64,000 nucleotides of DNA from Sphingomonadaceae bacterium (GCA_947454135.1 CANGJI010000005.1:21481-85480), one strand, 5' to 3'; positions 35,804 to 44,224 are shown, counted from the first letter of the stretch. Notes: generated by a model from the letters alone, not told the origin. Numbers and translations are program-made.

Positions 35804-36607
35804 ATGGCGCGGTTCGATTGCGGCGATGGCCGCTCGGTCTACTACGAGCACCACCGCGGAGACGGGGTGCCGGTCGTGCTCATCCATGGCTGGGCGATGT
35901 CGGGCCGGCTCTGGGCGGGCACTGTCGAAGTGCTGAAGGAAGCCGGGCACGCGGTGATCGTGGTCGATCACCGGGGCTGCGGGCAGTCCGACCGGGATTT
36001 CGACGACGTTTCGATTGCCGCGATTGCGGGCGACGTCGCCGGCATCGTGCGCAAGTGCACCGACAAGCCTGCCGTGCTCAATGGCTGGTCATTGGGCGGC
36101 GCGGTGGCGGTGGAAGCCGCGGGCCTGCTGGGTTCTGCCTGCGCGGGCGTCGTGCTGACCTGCGGCGCCGCGCCGCGGTTCATCAAGGCCGACGACTTCC
36201 CCCATGGCGGCGAGCCGGGTTCGCTCGAAGCGACCAAGGCCGCGCTCGGCGGCGACCGCGCGGCCTTCTTCCGCGGGCTGGCGAGCGGCGTCTGCGCGCT
36301 TCCGGTGAGCGATGCCATGATCGACTGGATGTGGGCCGCTTTCATCGACAGCGGGCCGGGTGTGATCGAATCGCTGATGGACCTCGGCCGCGTCGACCAG
36401 CGCGATGCGCTGAAGGCGCTGCCGGTGCCGCTCCTTTCGATCGTCGGCGGCGCCGATGCGATCCTCGATCCCGGCGTGGGCAAGGCGGCGGCGGAGATGG
36501 CTCCGCGCGGCACGCTCGCGCTGATCGAAGGCTGCGGGCACGCGCCCTTCATCGAAGCGGCGGAGGCGTACAACGCCGCGCTGCATGATTTTCTGGCCAA
36601 GCTCTGA
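35804..36607 (+). CDS. Alpha/beta hydrolase (candidate lactone hydrolase)
   Basis: 267 residues. Oxyanion motif VLIHGWAMSG (about 25-34), nucleophile elbow NGWSLGGA (Ser about 92), acid region IVGGADAIL and His in GCGHAPFIEAAE (about 246). A catalytic triad is therefore complete. Given the BVMO two genes downstream, hydrolysis of a lactone is the most economical role. It could instead be an esterase. Confidence 0.85.
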   Translation: MARFDCGDGRSVYYEHHRGDGVPVVLIHGWAMSGRLWAGTVEVLKEAGHAVIVVDHRGCGQSDRDFDDVSIAAIAGDVAGIVRKCTDKPAVLNGWSLGGAVAVEAAGLLGSACAGVVLTCGAAPRFIKADDFPHGGEPGSLEATKAALGGDRAAFFRGLASGVCALPVSDAMIDWMWAAFIDSGPGVIESLMDLGRVDQRDALKALPVPLLSIVGGADAILDPGVGKAAAEMAPRGTLALIEGCGHAPFIEAAEAYNAALHDFLAKL

Positions 36608-36627
36608 GCAGAGGCGGGATACCCAAC

Positions 36628-37740
36628 ATGACGTCACTCGATCCGTTCTTCACTCCGTTCGACTGCAAGTCGCTGCACCTGTCGAACCGCTTCCTGATGG
36701 CTCCGATGTCGCGCTATTTCGCGCCGGGCGGCATCCTCACGCAGGAATCGGCAGACTACTACCGCCGCCGCATCGAAGGCGGGGTTGCCGCTGTCATCAC
36801 CGAAGGCGTTGCGGTCGACCGGCCTGGTTCGGTTGCGGCCGATACGGTGCCCGCGTTCCACGGTGAGGAAGGCCTTGCCGCCTGGGCGCGTGCGACTGCC
36901 GATGTCCACCGCGCGGGCGGGGCGATGATCCCGCAGCTCTGGCACGTGGGCGGCTGCGAGGACTTCAACTTCCCGGATTCGCCGCATCCGCCGCTCGAAA
37001 GCCCCTCGGGCCTTGTCGGGCCGGATATTCCGGGCGGGCGGGTGATGACCAACGCCGATATCGATGAAGTGATCGCCTCCTTCGCGCGCGGTGCGGTCGA
37101 AGCGCAGAAAATGGGCTGCGATGCGGTCGAACTGCACGGCGCGCATGGCTACCTGTTCGACCAGTTCTTCTGGACCGCCACCAACAAGCGCGATGACCGC
37201 TATGGCGGCGATGACATTGCCCAGCGCGGCCGGTTCGCCGCCGATTGCGTCGCCGCCGTGCGCAAGGCGGTAGGGCCGGACTTCACCATCATCTTCCGCA
37301 TCTCGCAGTGGAAGACCTACCAGTACGACGCCAAGATCGCGAACAATCCGGCCGAGCTGGAGCGCTGGGTCAGCCCGCTTTCCGACGCCGGGGTCGATAT
37401 CTTCCACTGTTCCGAGCGGCGCTTCTGGGAAGCCGCCTTCCCTGAGGAAGACGATCGCAACCTTGCCGGCTGGACCAAGCACATCACCGCCAAGCCCACG
37501 ATCACCGTCGGCTCGGTAGGCCTGGACCGCGATCTGATGGAAGACTTCGTCGCGGGCGAATCCGTGCCCACGCTCAAGTCGATGAGTGAACTCGTGCGGC
37601 GCTTCGAGCGCGGCGACTTCGATCTCGTCGCTGTCGGGCGCGCGTTGCTGGCCGATCCGAACTGGCTGCAGAAGGTGCGCGCCGGCGCGGTCGATCAGCT
37701 GAAGCCTTATTCGAAGGCCTGCATGGAAACGCTCTACTGA
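36628..37740 (+). CDS. Old Yellow Enzyme family NADH:flavin oxidoreductase
   Basis: 370 residues. TIM-barrel OYE features: NRFLMAPMSRYF near residue 20, the substrate-binding HGAHGYLFDQFFWTATNKRDDRYGG (about 171) and the phosphate-binding VGRALLADP near the C-terminus. It uses FMN to reduce activated C=C bonds, as in cyclic enones. It probably saturates an unsaturated ketone before the BVMO step. Confidence 0.9.
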   Translation: MTSLDPFFTPFDCKSLHLSNRFLMAPMSRYFAPGGILTQESADYYRRRIEGGVAAVITEGVAVDRPGSVAADTVPAFHGEEGLAAWARATADVHRAGGAMIPQLWHVGGCEDFNFPDSPHPPLESPSGLVGPDIPGGRVMTNADIDEVIASFARGAVEAQKMGCDAVELHGAHGYLFDQFFWTATNKRDDRYGGDDIAQRGRFAADCVAAVRKAVGPDFTIIFRISQWKTYQYDAKIANNPAELERWVSPLSDAGVDIFHCSERRFWEAAFPEEDDRNLAGWTKHITAKPTITVGSVGLDRDLMEDFVAGESVPTLKSMSELVRRFERGDFDLVAVGRALLADPNWLQKVRAGAVDQLKPYSKACMETLY

Positions 37741-37819
37741 TCTTGCAGAAACGCTCTGCAAGGCCCTGATTTTGAACCTGACGCGGCTGCAGAAGATGGC
37801 CGCAAGGAGAGGATGACCG

Positions 37820-39484
37820 ATGACCACCACCACCATTGCCCCCGAGGCTGGGGCGGCTTCCGCAACGACCGGTGCTGGCAAGCCTGACTTCGACGCCATC
37901 GCGATCGGTGCGGGCTTTGCCGGCATCGCGCTCATCCACTACCTGCGCGAGGCGGGTCTTTCGATCCGCGTGTTTGACCGCGCTTCCGATGTTGGCGGGA
38001 CCTGGGCATGGAACCGCTATCCGGGCGCCGCGACGGACAGCGAGAGCTATTACTACTGCCTGACCTTCTCGAAGGAGATCCTGCAGGAGTGGAAGTGGAC
38101 ACAGCGCTATCCCGGCCGTGCCGAGACGCAGGCCTACATGCGCTTCGTCGTCGACAAGTGCGACATGATGCCGCACATCCAGCTGAACACGGAAGTGACC
38201 GAAGCGCGCTATCTGGCGGACAAGGGCTGGTGGCAGGTCACGATCGGGACCGGCGAGAGCTTCACCTGCAAATACTTCATCAGCGGCATGGGCATGATCT
38301 CCCAGCCGGAAATCCCTGCGATCAAGGGGCTGGACAGCTTCAAGGGTCCGATTTTCCACTCTTCGCGCTGGCCCGAAGGCCTCGACTATGCCGGCAAGCG
38401 CGTCGGTGTGATCGGCGCTGGTGCGACATCGGTGCAGATGGTGCCCGAACTCGCCAAGACGGCGGCGGACGTCACCGTTTTCCAGCGCACGCCCAACTAC
38501 ATCCTCCCCGCGATGCAGCGCCCGATGACGCCCGAGTGGGAAAAGGAGATCAAGGACAACTACGACGCAATCATCGCCAAGTGCCGCAACCACGTGTTCG
38601 GCATGGCGTTCGACAGCCCGGTCGGTCGCAACGTGCTCGATACGCCGCCCGAGGAGCGCCAGCGCATCTTCGAGGAGAACTGGACCGGCAGCTTCCGCTG
38701 GGTGTTCGAAACCTTCGACGACCTGCTGGCCAGCCCCGAGGCCAACAAGCTGGCGGGCGATTTCATCACGAGCAAGATGAAGGCGCGGGTCAACGATCCC
38801 GCACTCGCCGAACTGCTGTGCCCGACCTATGACGACTACCCGCTCTTCGCCAAGCGGCCGCCGCTCGATCACGGCTATCTGGAAGCGTTCAACCGCGACA
38901 ATGTCCACCTCGTCGACATCAAGAAGGCCGAGCCGATTGTCGAGGTGACCGAGACCGGCGTCCGCACGACCAAGCGCGACTTCGAATTCGACATCATCGT
39001 GCTGGCGACCGGGTTCAAGGCCTATACCGGCGCGCTCGAAGCGTTCCCGATCATCGGCGCGACGGGCCTGACCCTGAACGAGAAGTGGCAGACCGTCTCG
39101 GGCAGTATCATGGGTGTCGCCGTTGCGGACTTCCCCAACATGTTCGTCGTGACCGGGCCGCAGGCGCCGTTCGCCAACCTGCCGACCTCGATCGAGCAGA
39201 ACGCGATCTGGATCACCGCCTGCATCCGCAAGATGGAGCACGAAGGCTACGCGACGTTCTGGCCGAAGGCCGAGGCGGAAGCAGCCTGGACAAAGCAGAC
39301 CGCCGATATCCATGCGCAGACGCTCATGGCGCAGGGCGACAAGGTCAATTCGTGGATGATGGGCGCCAACCGCGCGGACAAGGGCGCGCGCGTGCTGATC
39401 TATTTCGGCGGTGCGAACTTCTACTACGACGCGCTCGACCAGTCGGCAGCGTCTGGTTTCCCCGAACTCGAATTCCGCAAGTAA
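37820..39484 (+). CDS. Baeyer-Villiger flavin monooxygenase
   Basis: 554 residues. Two Rossmann motifs: GAGFAG (30-35) for FAD and GAGATS (about 199-204) for NADPH. The type I BVMO fingerprint FxGxxxHxxxWP is present exactly as FKGPIFHSSRWP (174-185). The opening DVGGTWAWNRYPGAATDSES is typical of cyclohexanone/steroid-type BVMOs. It inserts oxygen beside a ketone to give an ester or lactone. Last gene of the plus arm, followed by a strong hairpin. Confidence 0.94.
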   Translation: MTTTTIAPEAGAASATTGAGKPDFDAIAIGAGFAGIALIHYLREAGLSIRVFDRASDVGGTWAWNRYPGAATDSESYYYCLTFSKEILQEWKWTQRYPGRAETQAYMRFVVDKCDMMPHIQLNTEVTEARYLADKGWWQVTIGTGESFTCKYFISGMGMISQPEIPAIKGLDSFKGPIFHSSRWPEGLDYAGKRVGVIGAGATSVQMVPELAKTAADVTVFQRTPNYILPAMQRPMTPEWEKEIKDNYDAIIAKCRNHVFGMAFDSPVGRNVLDTPPEERQRIFEENWTGSFRWVFETFDDLLASPEANKLAGDFITSKMKARVNDPALAELLCPTYDDYPLFAKRPPLDHGYLEAFNRDNVHLVDIKKAEPIVEVTETGVRTTKRDFEFDIIVLATGFKAYTGALEAFPIIGATGLTLNEKWQTVSGSIMGVAVADFPNMFVVTGPQAPFANLPTSIEQNAIWITACIRKMEHEGYATFWPKAEAEAAWTKQTADIHAQTLMAQGDKVNSWMMGANRADKGARVLIYFGGANFYYDALDQSAASGFPELEFRK

Positions 39485-39493
39485 TCACCGCAA

Positions 39494-39528
39494 GGCGCGG
39501 CGGCCCACCGCATGTGGGCCGCCGCGCC
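39494..39528 (+). terminator. 15-bp hairpin terminator between convergent genes
   Basis: GGCGCGGCGGCCCAC pairs perfectly with its complement around a 5-nt CGCAT loop. It lies 9 nt after the BVMO stop and 14 nt past the stop of the convergent anti-sigma gene, so it can serve both. No U-tract. Confidence 0.75.
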
Positions 39529-39542
39529 GAGGCCGCGTTGCG

Positions 39543-40277
39543 CTAGTTCTTCCAGCCCTTCTGGCGCAGCGCCTGCTCTTCGGCGGCGCCGAGCGGATCG
39601 CCGACGATGCGGCGGTCCACTTCGGCCATGACGGCAGGAGCAACTTCGCCAGCGGCGAGGCGGTAGTCGCCGCCTGACCCTGCCGCTGCGCCGGTGACGA
39701 CGATGGGCACAACCCAATCGCTGCCCTGCCGGCAACCCATGCCGCTGAGGCCAGAGCCGGTGCTGCCAGAGCCGGTGCTGAACGTGCGGCACACGCCCTG
39801 CGCCGTATGGAACGACATGCCGATCCGCACGGTCCCTGCCTGCCCGGCAAGGTTTCCGGAAAGCCCTTGTGAGAGAGCGCCATCGGCTAGGATCTTCGCT
39901 TCGGGTCCGCTCCGCAGCCACGGTGTGGGCTGGCTATCGAAGGAGCGACCAACGAACACGCCGACGAGCAGGCTGGCAGCAATCGCGCCCGAGATCAGCA
40001 AGGCAAGGAGCGGGCGCCGCGTACGGCCTTGCGGAGGCGCGAAAGGCACCACGTTTTCGCCAGCAAGCCCCAGCCGCGCGACGAGGGCGGGATCGATCTC
40101 GTCGCCGGGCGGCGGACCGAACGCCGAGACGATCTGGCTCGTCATCCAGCGGTGCGCGGCCACCCGCTCGGCGAGCGCCGGGTCGCTGCGCAGGCGCTCT
40201 TCGAACGCCGCGCGCGCGGAGCCTTCCAGACAGCCATCGACATAGGCAATGACGTCGACGTCGGAAACTTCGGTCAA
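39543..40277 (-). CDS. Membrane anti-sigma factor
   Basis: 244 residues. N-terminal helical region (VIAYVDGCLEGSARAAFEERL, about 9-29) resembles anti-sigma zinc-finger-like domains but only one Cys is present. A single membrane segment spans about 90-110. The outer domain has two cysteines in GVCRTFSTG and GMGCRQGSDW, a pattern common in alphaproteobacterial anti-sigma factors. Its start overlaps the sigma stop by 4 nt. It should hold the ECF sigma at the membrane until an envelope signal arrives. Confidence 0.87.
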   Translation of the reverse strand: MTEVSDVDVIAYVDGCLEGSARAAFEERLRSDPALAERVAAHRWMTSQIVSAFGPPPGDEIDPALVARLGLAGENVVPFAPPQGRTRRPLLALLISGAIAASLLVGVFVGRSFDSQPTPWLRSGPEAKILADGALSQGLSGNLAGQAGTVRIGMSFHTAQGVCRTFSTGSGSTGSGLSGMGCRQGSDWVVPIVVTGAAAGSGGDYRLAAGEVAPAVMAEVDRRIVGDPLGAAEEQALRQKGWKN

Positions 40278-40792
40278 TGTCTGGTCCTCCCGGTCTGATA
40301 GCGCTGCAACAGGGCGGCTCGGCCGCGGGCAAGGCGGCTGGTGAGCGTGCCTTCCGGAACCTCGAGGATTTCCGCCGCCTCGGTATAGGAATGCCCGCCC
40401 AGCAGGACGAGCTTCACCGCGAGGCGCTGCTCCTCGGGCAGTTCTTCCACCATGGCGCGGATCCGGGCGAGCTCGACGGCATCGATAACCCCGTCGGCGA
40501 TCGCACCCTCGTCACCCACCACGTCGTGTTCGGGCATCGGCTCGACCAGTCGGTTCCAGCGGTTTCGCATTCGCATCTCGTCGATCCACAAGTTCTTCAT
40601 CACGCGCATCATCCACAGGTCGAGCCGGATACCTGCCTTGCGCTCGTCGGCGCGCTCGAGCGCGCGTTCGACCGTGCGTTGCAGCAGGTCATCCCCGTCC
40701 GCTCCCGCGCTGCCATTCCCGCGCGCCAGAGCCCACGCCATGCGGCGCAGGCGTGGCAGCAAACGGACGATCTCTTGCTGGTAATCTGACAC
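40274..40792 (-). CDS. ECF sigma factor
   Basis: 172 residues from a GTG with AGGAAGAG 6 nt upstream. Region 2 is in GDDLLQRTVERALERADERKAGIRL with WMMRVMKNLWIDEMR; region 4 is in LPEEQRLAVKLVLLGGHSYTEAAEILEVPEGTLTSRLARGRAAL. Region 3 is absent, as expected for ECF sigma factors. It directs RNA polymerase to a small stress regulon, probably including itself and the divergent protease gene. Confidence 0.93.
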   Translation of the reverse strand: MSDYQQEIVRLLPRLRRMAWALARGNGSAGADGDDLLQRTVERALERADERKAGIRLDLWMMRVMKNLWIDEMRMRNRWNRLVEPMPEHDVVGDEGAIADGVIDAVELARIRAMVEELPEEQRLAVKLVLLGGHSYTEAAEILEVPEGTLTSRLARGRAALLQRYQTGRTRH

Positions 40793-40809
40793 GCTTAACT
40801 CTTCCTCTG

Positions 40810-40843
40810 GGGAAGAAACGTCTGGGGCCGGACGTTTCTTCCC
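40810..40843. promoter_or_regulatory. 13-bp perfect inverted repeat between sigma and subtilase genes
   Basis: GGGAAGAAACGTC and GACGTTTCTTCCC flank an 8-nt TGGGGCCG spacer. It fills most of the short gap upstream of the sigma start (40792), 50 nt before the subtilase start (40893). It could be a two-way operator, or an RNA hairpin in either leader. Confidence 0.6.
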
Positions 40844-40892
40844 GTGTATGGAAAAAACAGCAAGACCACTTCGAAAAGACGCAGGCCCCGCG

Positions 40893-42230
40893 ATGATCGG
40901 CAAACACCTTGGATCCATGCTGGCAATGGCGCTGCTTGTCCTGCCGGTCGCCGCGACGGGGCAGGTTCGGGGCGGACCACCCATGGGCCTTCCGGGTGGG
41001 GGCTTTCCGGGTGGCGGCATCGGCGGACCCTTTGGCGGTGGCCCGCCCGGGGGATTGCCGGGGCACCTGCCAGACCTTCCCGTCCATGGCCGTCCCGCCT
41101 GGGCCGGTGTCGAGGCCGTGACTGGCGGTCTTGAACGCGCAGAGCAGGCGGTTTCCATCAAGCTTTCCAAGTTGCAGAAGGACCGCGCAGCGGGTCTCGC
41201 GCAGCAGTCTCCGGCCCTTTACGAACTCGATCGCAACGGCGCTCTTGCAATCCGGGGCGAGGTGATGGCGACCGGGCTCGGCACTGCCGCACTCGCCAGA
41301 GTGCAGCAGAAAGGCTTTGCCGTTTTGCGGCGCGATACGGTGCCGGGCGCCGATCTCGATCTCGTCGTGGTGACCCGCTCCGGCATGGACAACGACCATG
41401 CCATGAAGCTGCTGCGCAAGATTGCGCCTGAAGGCACCTACGCGCCCAACCATGTGCTGTTCGAAAGCGGCATGCCGGCCCGCGCAGACAGCGCCGAAAG
41501 GAGCGGCCCGGCGGAGCCTGCTGGTGGTGAGGGCCCGGTTGCGGTCGGTCTCATCGATACCGGCGTCGCCCCCGTCATCGATGCTGATCCGCGTGTTCAC
41601 GTGGTGCGCCGCACTTTTGCGCAAGGTGCAAGCAAGCCGGGCGCGCATGGCACGGCGGTCGCCGCCTTGCTGGCGCGGGAGAAGGGGCATCTCTCGCTTT
41701 ATGCTGCGGATATTTTCGGCAGCGATCCGCGCGGAGGCACGTCCGAACTGCTCGTGCGCGCGCTTGGCTGGATGTCAGCCTCGCATGTGCCGGTCGTCAA
41801 TGTGAGCATGGTGGGGCCGGCTAACCCCATCGTTGGCGTGGTCGTGGCCCGGCTGATCGTGTCGGGACTGACCATCGTCGCGCCCGTTGGTAACGACGGC
41901 GCGGCAGCAAGGCCGCTCTATCCCGCGTCCTACCCCGGTGTAGTCGCGGTATCGGCGGCGGGTGCCAATGGCCGCCTGCTGCCCGAAGCGAGCCGGGTGC
42001 GCCGGGTGGACTTCGTCGCGCCCGGCATCGCCATGGTGCCCGATCCCGGCGGACGCCTTACCGAAGTGCGGGGGACTTCGTTTGCCGCTCCCATCGTCAG
42101 CCGTCTCATTGCAGACCGGGTCCGCAGCCCGAATACGCTGGCTGCGCAAAAGGCCATCCGCGCGCTTGCCTCTGCTGCCCAGCACCCGAAGGATACGGGC
42201 GCCTATGGCCACGGCCTGATCGGCTTCTAG
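40893..42230 (+). CDS. Exported subtilisin-like (S8) serine protease
   Basis: 445 residues from ATG 40893, which gives a normal signal peptide (to about residue 24); an upstream in-frame ATG at 40848 lies right after the inverted repeat and adds a charged 15-residue extension. Residues about 25-65 are a Gly/Pro-rich low-complexity segment. Residues about 135-195 look like an inhibitor-I9-like prodomain. The catalytic set is complete: Asp222 (GLIDTGV), His252 (GAHGTAVA), Asn334 (VGNDG), Ser396 (GTSFAAP). It is expected to act in the periplasm or outside. It is divergent from the sigma/anti-sigma pair, which suggests ECF-controlled proteolysis. Confidence 0.9.
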   Translation: MIGKHLGSMLAMALLVLPVAATGQVRGGPPMGLPGGGFPGGGIGGPFGGGPPGGLPGHLPDLPVHGRPAWAGVEAVTGGLERAEQAVSIKLSKLQKDRAAGLAQQSPALYELDRNGALAIRGEVMATGLGTAALARVQQKGFAVLRRDTVPGADLDLVVVTRSGMDNDHAMKLLRKIAPEGTYAPNHVLFESGMPARADSAERSGPAEPAGGEGPVAVGLIDTGVAPVIDADPRVHVVRRTFAQGASKPGAHGTAVAALLAREKGHLSLYAADIFGSDPRGGTSELLVRALGWMSASHVPVVNVSMVGPANPIVGVVVARLIVSGLTIVAPVGNDGAAARPLYPASYPGVVAVSAAGANGRLLPEASRVRRVDFVAPGIAMVPDPGGRLTEVRGTSFAAPIVSRLIADRVRSPNTLAAQKAIRALASAAQHPKDTGAYGHGLIGF

Positions 42231-42301
42231 CAACGGGTGATCGCGCCTGCCGGGCATTCCATCGCGGACCGGCAGTTCTCTCGGGACGAAAACGCAGCGC
42301 C

Positions 42302-42311
42302 CAGACGTCTG
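42302..42311. promoter_or_regulatory. CAGACGTCTG palindrome
   Basis: Perfect 10-bp palindrome in the 145-nt gap between the subtilase and the outer-membrane protein genes. It shares the ACGTCTG core with the larger inverted repeat at 40810-40843, so the two may be sites for one regulator. Confidence 0.35.
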
Positions 42312-42375
42312 CCCTCGTGAAGACCGGCAACGCGCATCGCGCCGCGCCGGTCCCAAACGGAAAGGGAGACATTTC

Positions 42376-43239
42376 TTGCGCAAGCTTCGATCCGCCGCGA
42401 CCACCGCGCTCGCCATGGCCGGCCTTGTTCTCGCCGCACCGGCTTACGCCGATAGCGCGAGCGAACCTGCGCGCAGCATTGCCGGAGGGCAGGACGCCGT
42501 GCAGGCACCGAACAATACCCTGGGGCACACCGGCGGACTTTTCGCCAATTCCAGCTTCGAAGTCGCAAGCGGGGCGGACTACTCCGTCGGCCATTACGGC
42601 GCGAGCGCGGACACGAGCGTGTGGAGCATCCCGCTCGATCTCAAGGCTCAGATCGGCCGCGTGCGGTTGCAGGCGTCCTTGCCCTATGAATTCATCAGCG
42701 GTCCCGGTCAGATCGTGGGCGGTGTCATCGTCTCGGCCCCCGGTTCGGCGGTAACTTCGCGTTCCGGGATCGGCGACCTCAATCTGTCTGCCGCCGCCTT
42801 GCTCACCCGGGAAATTGGACTGCTGCCTGCGATCGAAGTGGGCGGCAGTGTCAAGCTGCCCACTGCCAAGACCACGATCGGTACGGGCGAGACGGACTAT
42901 TCCGTGAACGCCAGCGTCTACAAGTCGGTCACGCCAGCGGTCATGCTGTTCGGCTCGGTCGGCTATTCCTGGCTCGGCAGTCCGGCGGCCTATCGCCTGA
43001 AGAACGGGCTGACTGCATCGGGGGGCTTCAACCTGCGCCCTGCCAGCAATCAGAACTACGGTGTGAGCGTGGCCTACCGCGAGCCCGTTGCCGAAGGCCT
43101 GCAGGGCCAGGCGGTCGTTTCGCCCTACATGACCTACCGTTTCAGCAACCGCTTCGGCCTCACGCTCTATGGCCTTGCTGGTCTGAATGATGCCAGCCCG
43201 CGCATCGGCGCGGGGCTGCGGCTCACCCTGTTCCACTGA
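42376..43239 (+). CDS. Outer-membrane beta-barrel-like protein
   Basis: 287 residues from a TTG start with GGGAGA 6 nt upstream. Signal peptide ends near PAYADS. The mature part alternates polar and hydrophobic residues with many Gly, ending in RIGAGLRLTLFH; this suggests a 10-12-stranded barrel like the transporter-type proteins of aromatic degradation loci (PF13557). That family label is an inference. It follows the subtilase and probably belongs to the same regulon. Confidence 0.75.
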   Translation: MRKLRSAATTALAMAGLVLAAPAYADSASEPARSIAGGQDAVQAPNNTLGHTGGLFANSSFEVASGADYSVGHYGASADTSVWSIPLDLKAQIGRVRLQASLPYEFISGPGQIVGGVIVSAPGSAVTSRSGIGDLNLSAAALLTREIGLLPAIEVGGSVKLPTAKTTIGTGETDYSVNASVYKSVTPAVMLFGSVGYSWLGSPAAYRLKNGLTASGGFNLRPASNQNYGVSVAYREPVAEGLQGQAVVSPYMTYRFSNRFGLTLYGLAGLNDASPRIGAGLRLTLFH

Positions 43240-43244
43240 GTTTC

Positions 43245-43270
43245 GCGCCGTGCCGGGGGCGGCACGGCGC
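43245..43270 (+). terminator. Hairpin after outer-membrane protein gene
   Basis: GCGCCGTGCC and GGCACGGCGC form a 10-bp stem (11 with an inner G-C) starting 5 nt after the stop codon. It may terminate, or stabilise the upstream part of, a mixed transcript, since the next gene follows 41 nt later. Confidence 0.55.
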
Positions 43271-43310
43271 TCGTTCTCGATTGGGGGCAAACCACCAAAG
43301 GAGAAAGGCC

Positions 43311-44141
43311 ATGGCACATCTGACGATCAAGACCTGCACGGCGGCCATTGCCCTGCTCGCCGCCTCCAGCGCTTACGCTGGTCCTCCCGCCGGGGTTCCG
43401 CATGGCCCGCCGGCCGGGTTGCCGCTGGGCTTGCCGACCAACCTGCCGACCGCTGCCGTTCCGCACCTCCCGGTTCTGCCCCCGCAGGCAGCGACCAGCG
43501 CGATGCCGCAGGGGGCCATGCACGGCAGGCCGGACTCGCTGCCGGTCTCTGCGTCCGTCGCTGCGGACGCGAATGTCCACGCCTCTGCTTCGTCCTCGCA
43601 CGGGGTCGAGGCCTCGACTGCTGCGCACGGTTCGTCCGACGGGATGGGCGATGGGATGGAAGGCCCCAACCTCGATCCGGCCATGACCGAGGCGGCGTCG
43701 CTGCTCGGCAAGCTCAACGCCGCGCATGCTTCGGCGGAGGGCCTTGCCCATGCGTCGTCCAAGTCGGTGGTCGGAGCGCTCTCGCTCTACAAGACGGCGA
43801 CCGTGGCGGCTGACGCGAGCATCGCCTCGTTCACCAAGGCTATCGCGGGCGATCAGGCGGCGATTGCGACCGATACCAAGGCGGTGGCTGATGCGCAGAC
43901 GGCGCTGGCGAACGCGCAGAAGTCGGGCGATGCAACCGCCATTTCCGATGCCCAGTCCGCGCTTTCCGCAGCACAGGGCCAGCTTGCTGCCGATCAGAAC
44001 CAGCTGCAGTCCGATCAGGCCGGTCTTGCCTCGGCACAACAGGCCGTAATCGCAGCGCAGAACACGCTGGCGTCGTCCACCAAGACCAACCTCACGCCCG
44101 AGGCGGTGGCCCAGGTGAACGCGCTGCTGAAGATCCAGTAA
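43311..44141 (+). CDS. Exported Pro-rich, Ala-rich coiled-coil protein
   Basis: 276 residues from ATG 43311 with AAGGAG 7 nt upstream. Signal peptide ends SSAYAG. Residues about 24-65 are Gly/Pro/Leu-rich (GPPAGVPHGPPAGLPLGLPT), echoing the subtilase N-terminus. Residues about 125-270 are Ala/Gln/Asp-rich heptads (TKAVADAQTALANAQ, AQSALSAAQGQLAADQNQLQ) that should form a long coiled coil. No known family is recognised. It could be a structural surface protein or a protease substrate. Confidence 0.75.
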   Translation: MAHLTIKTCTAAIALLAASSAYAGPPAGVPHGPPAGLPLGLPTNLPTAAVPHLPVLPPQAATSAMPQGAMHGRPDSLPVSASVAADANVHASASSSHGVEASTAAHGSSDGMGDGMEGPNLDPAMTEAASLLGKLNAAHASAEGLAHASSKSVVGALSLYKTATVAADASIASFTKAIAGDQAAIATDTKAVADAQTALANAQKSGDATAISDAQSALSAAQGQLAADQNQLQSDQAGLASAQQAVIAAQNTLASSTKTNLTPEAVAQVNALLKIQ

Positions 44142-44150
44142 GCGTGACCG

Positions 44151-44174
44151 GTGCGGCATCTCGGGTTGCCGCAC
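44151..44174 (+). repeat. 8-bp hairpin after coiled-coil gene
   Basis: GTGCGGCA and TGCCGCAC flank an 8-nt loop, 9 nt after the stop codon. It forms a tandem with the following hairpin. Confidence 0.5.
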
Positions 44175-44180
44175 CAACCT

Positions 44181-44224
44181 GTCTCCACTGCGGGTTTCCG
44201 AGCTGCGGTGGAGACATCCTTTCA
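44181..44224 (+). terminator. Intrinsic terminator of subtilase/coiled-coil operon
   Basis: GTCTCCAC and GTGGAGAC form a perfect 8-bp stem around a 19-nt loop, followed by ATCCTTTTC. The tandem of two hairpins and the T-run make this the end of the plus-strand operon. Confidence 0.65.

Noticed and set aside
39500..39530. Attachment site or mobile-element end at the 15-bp repeat
   Set aside because: Position directly after two convergent stops explains it as a terminator. No integrase or transposase gene occurs in the window.
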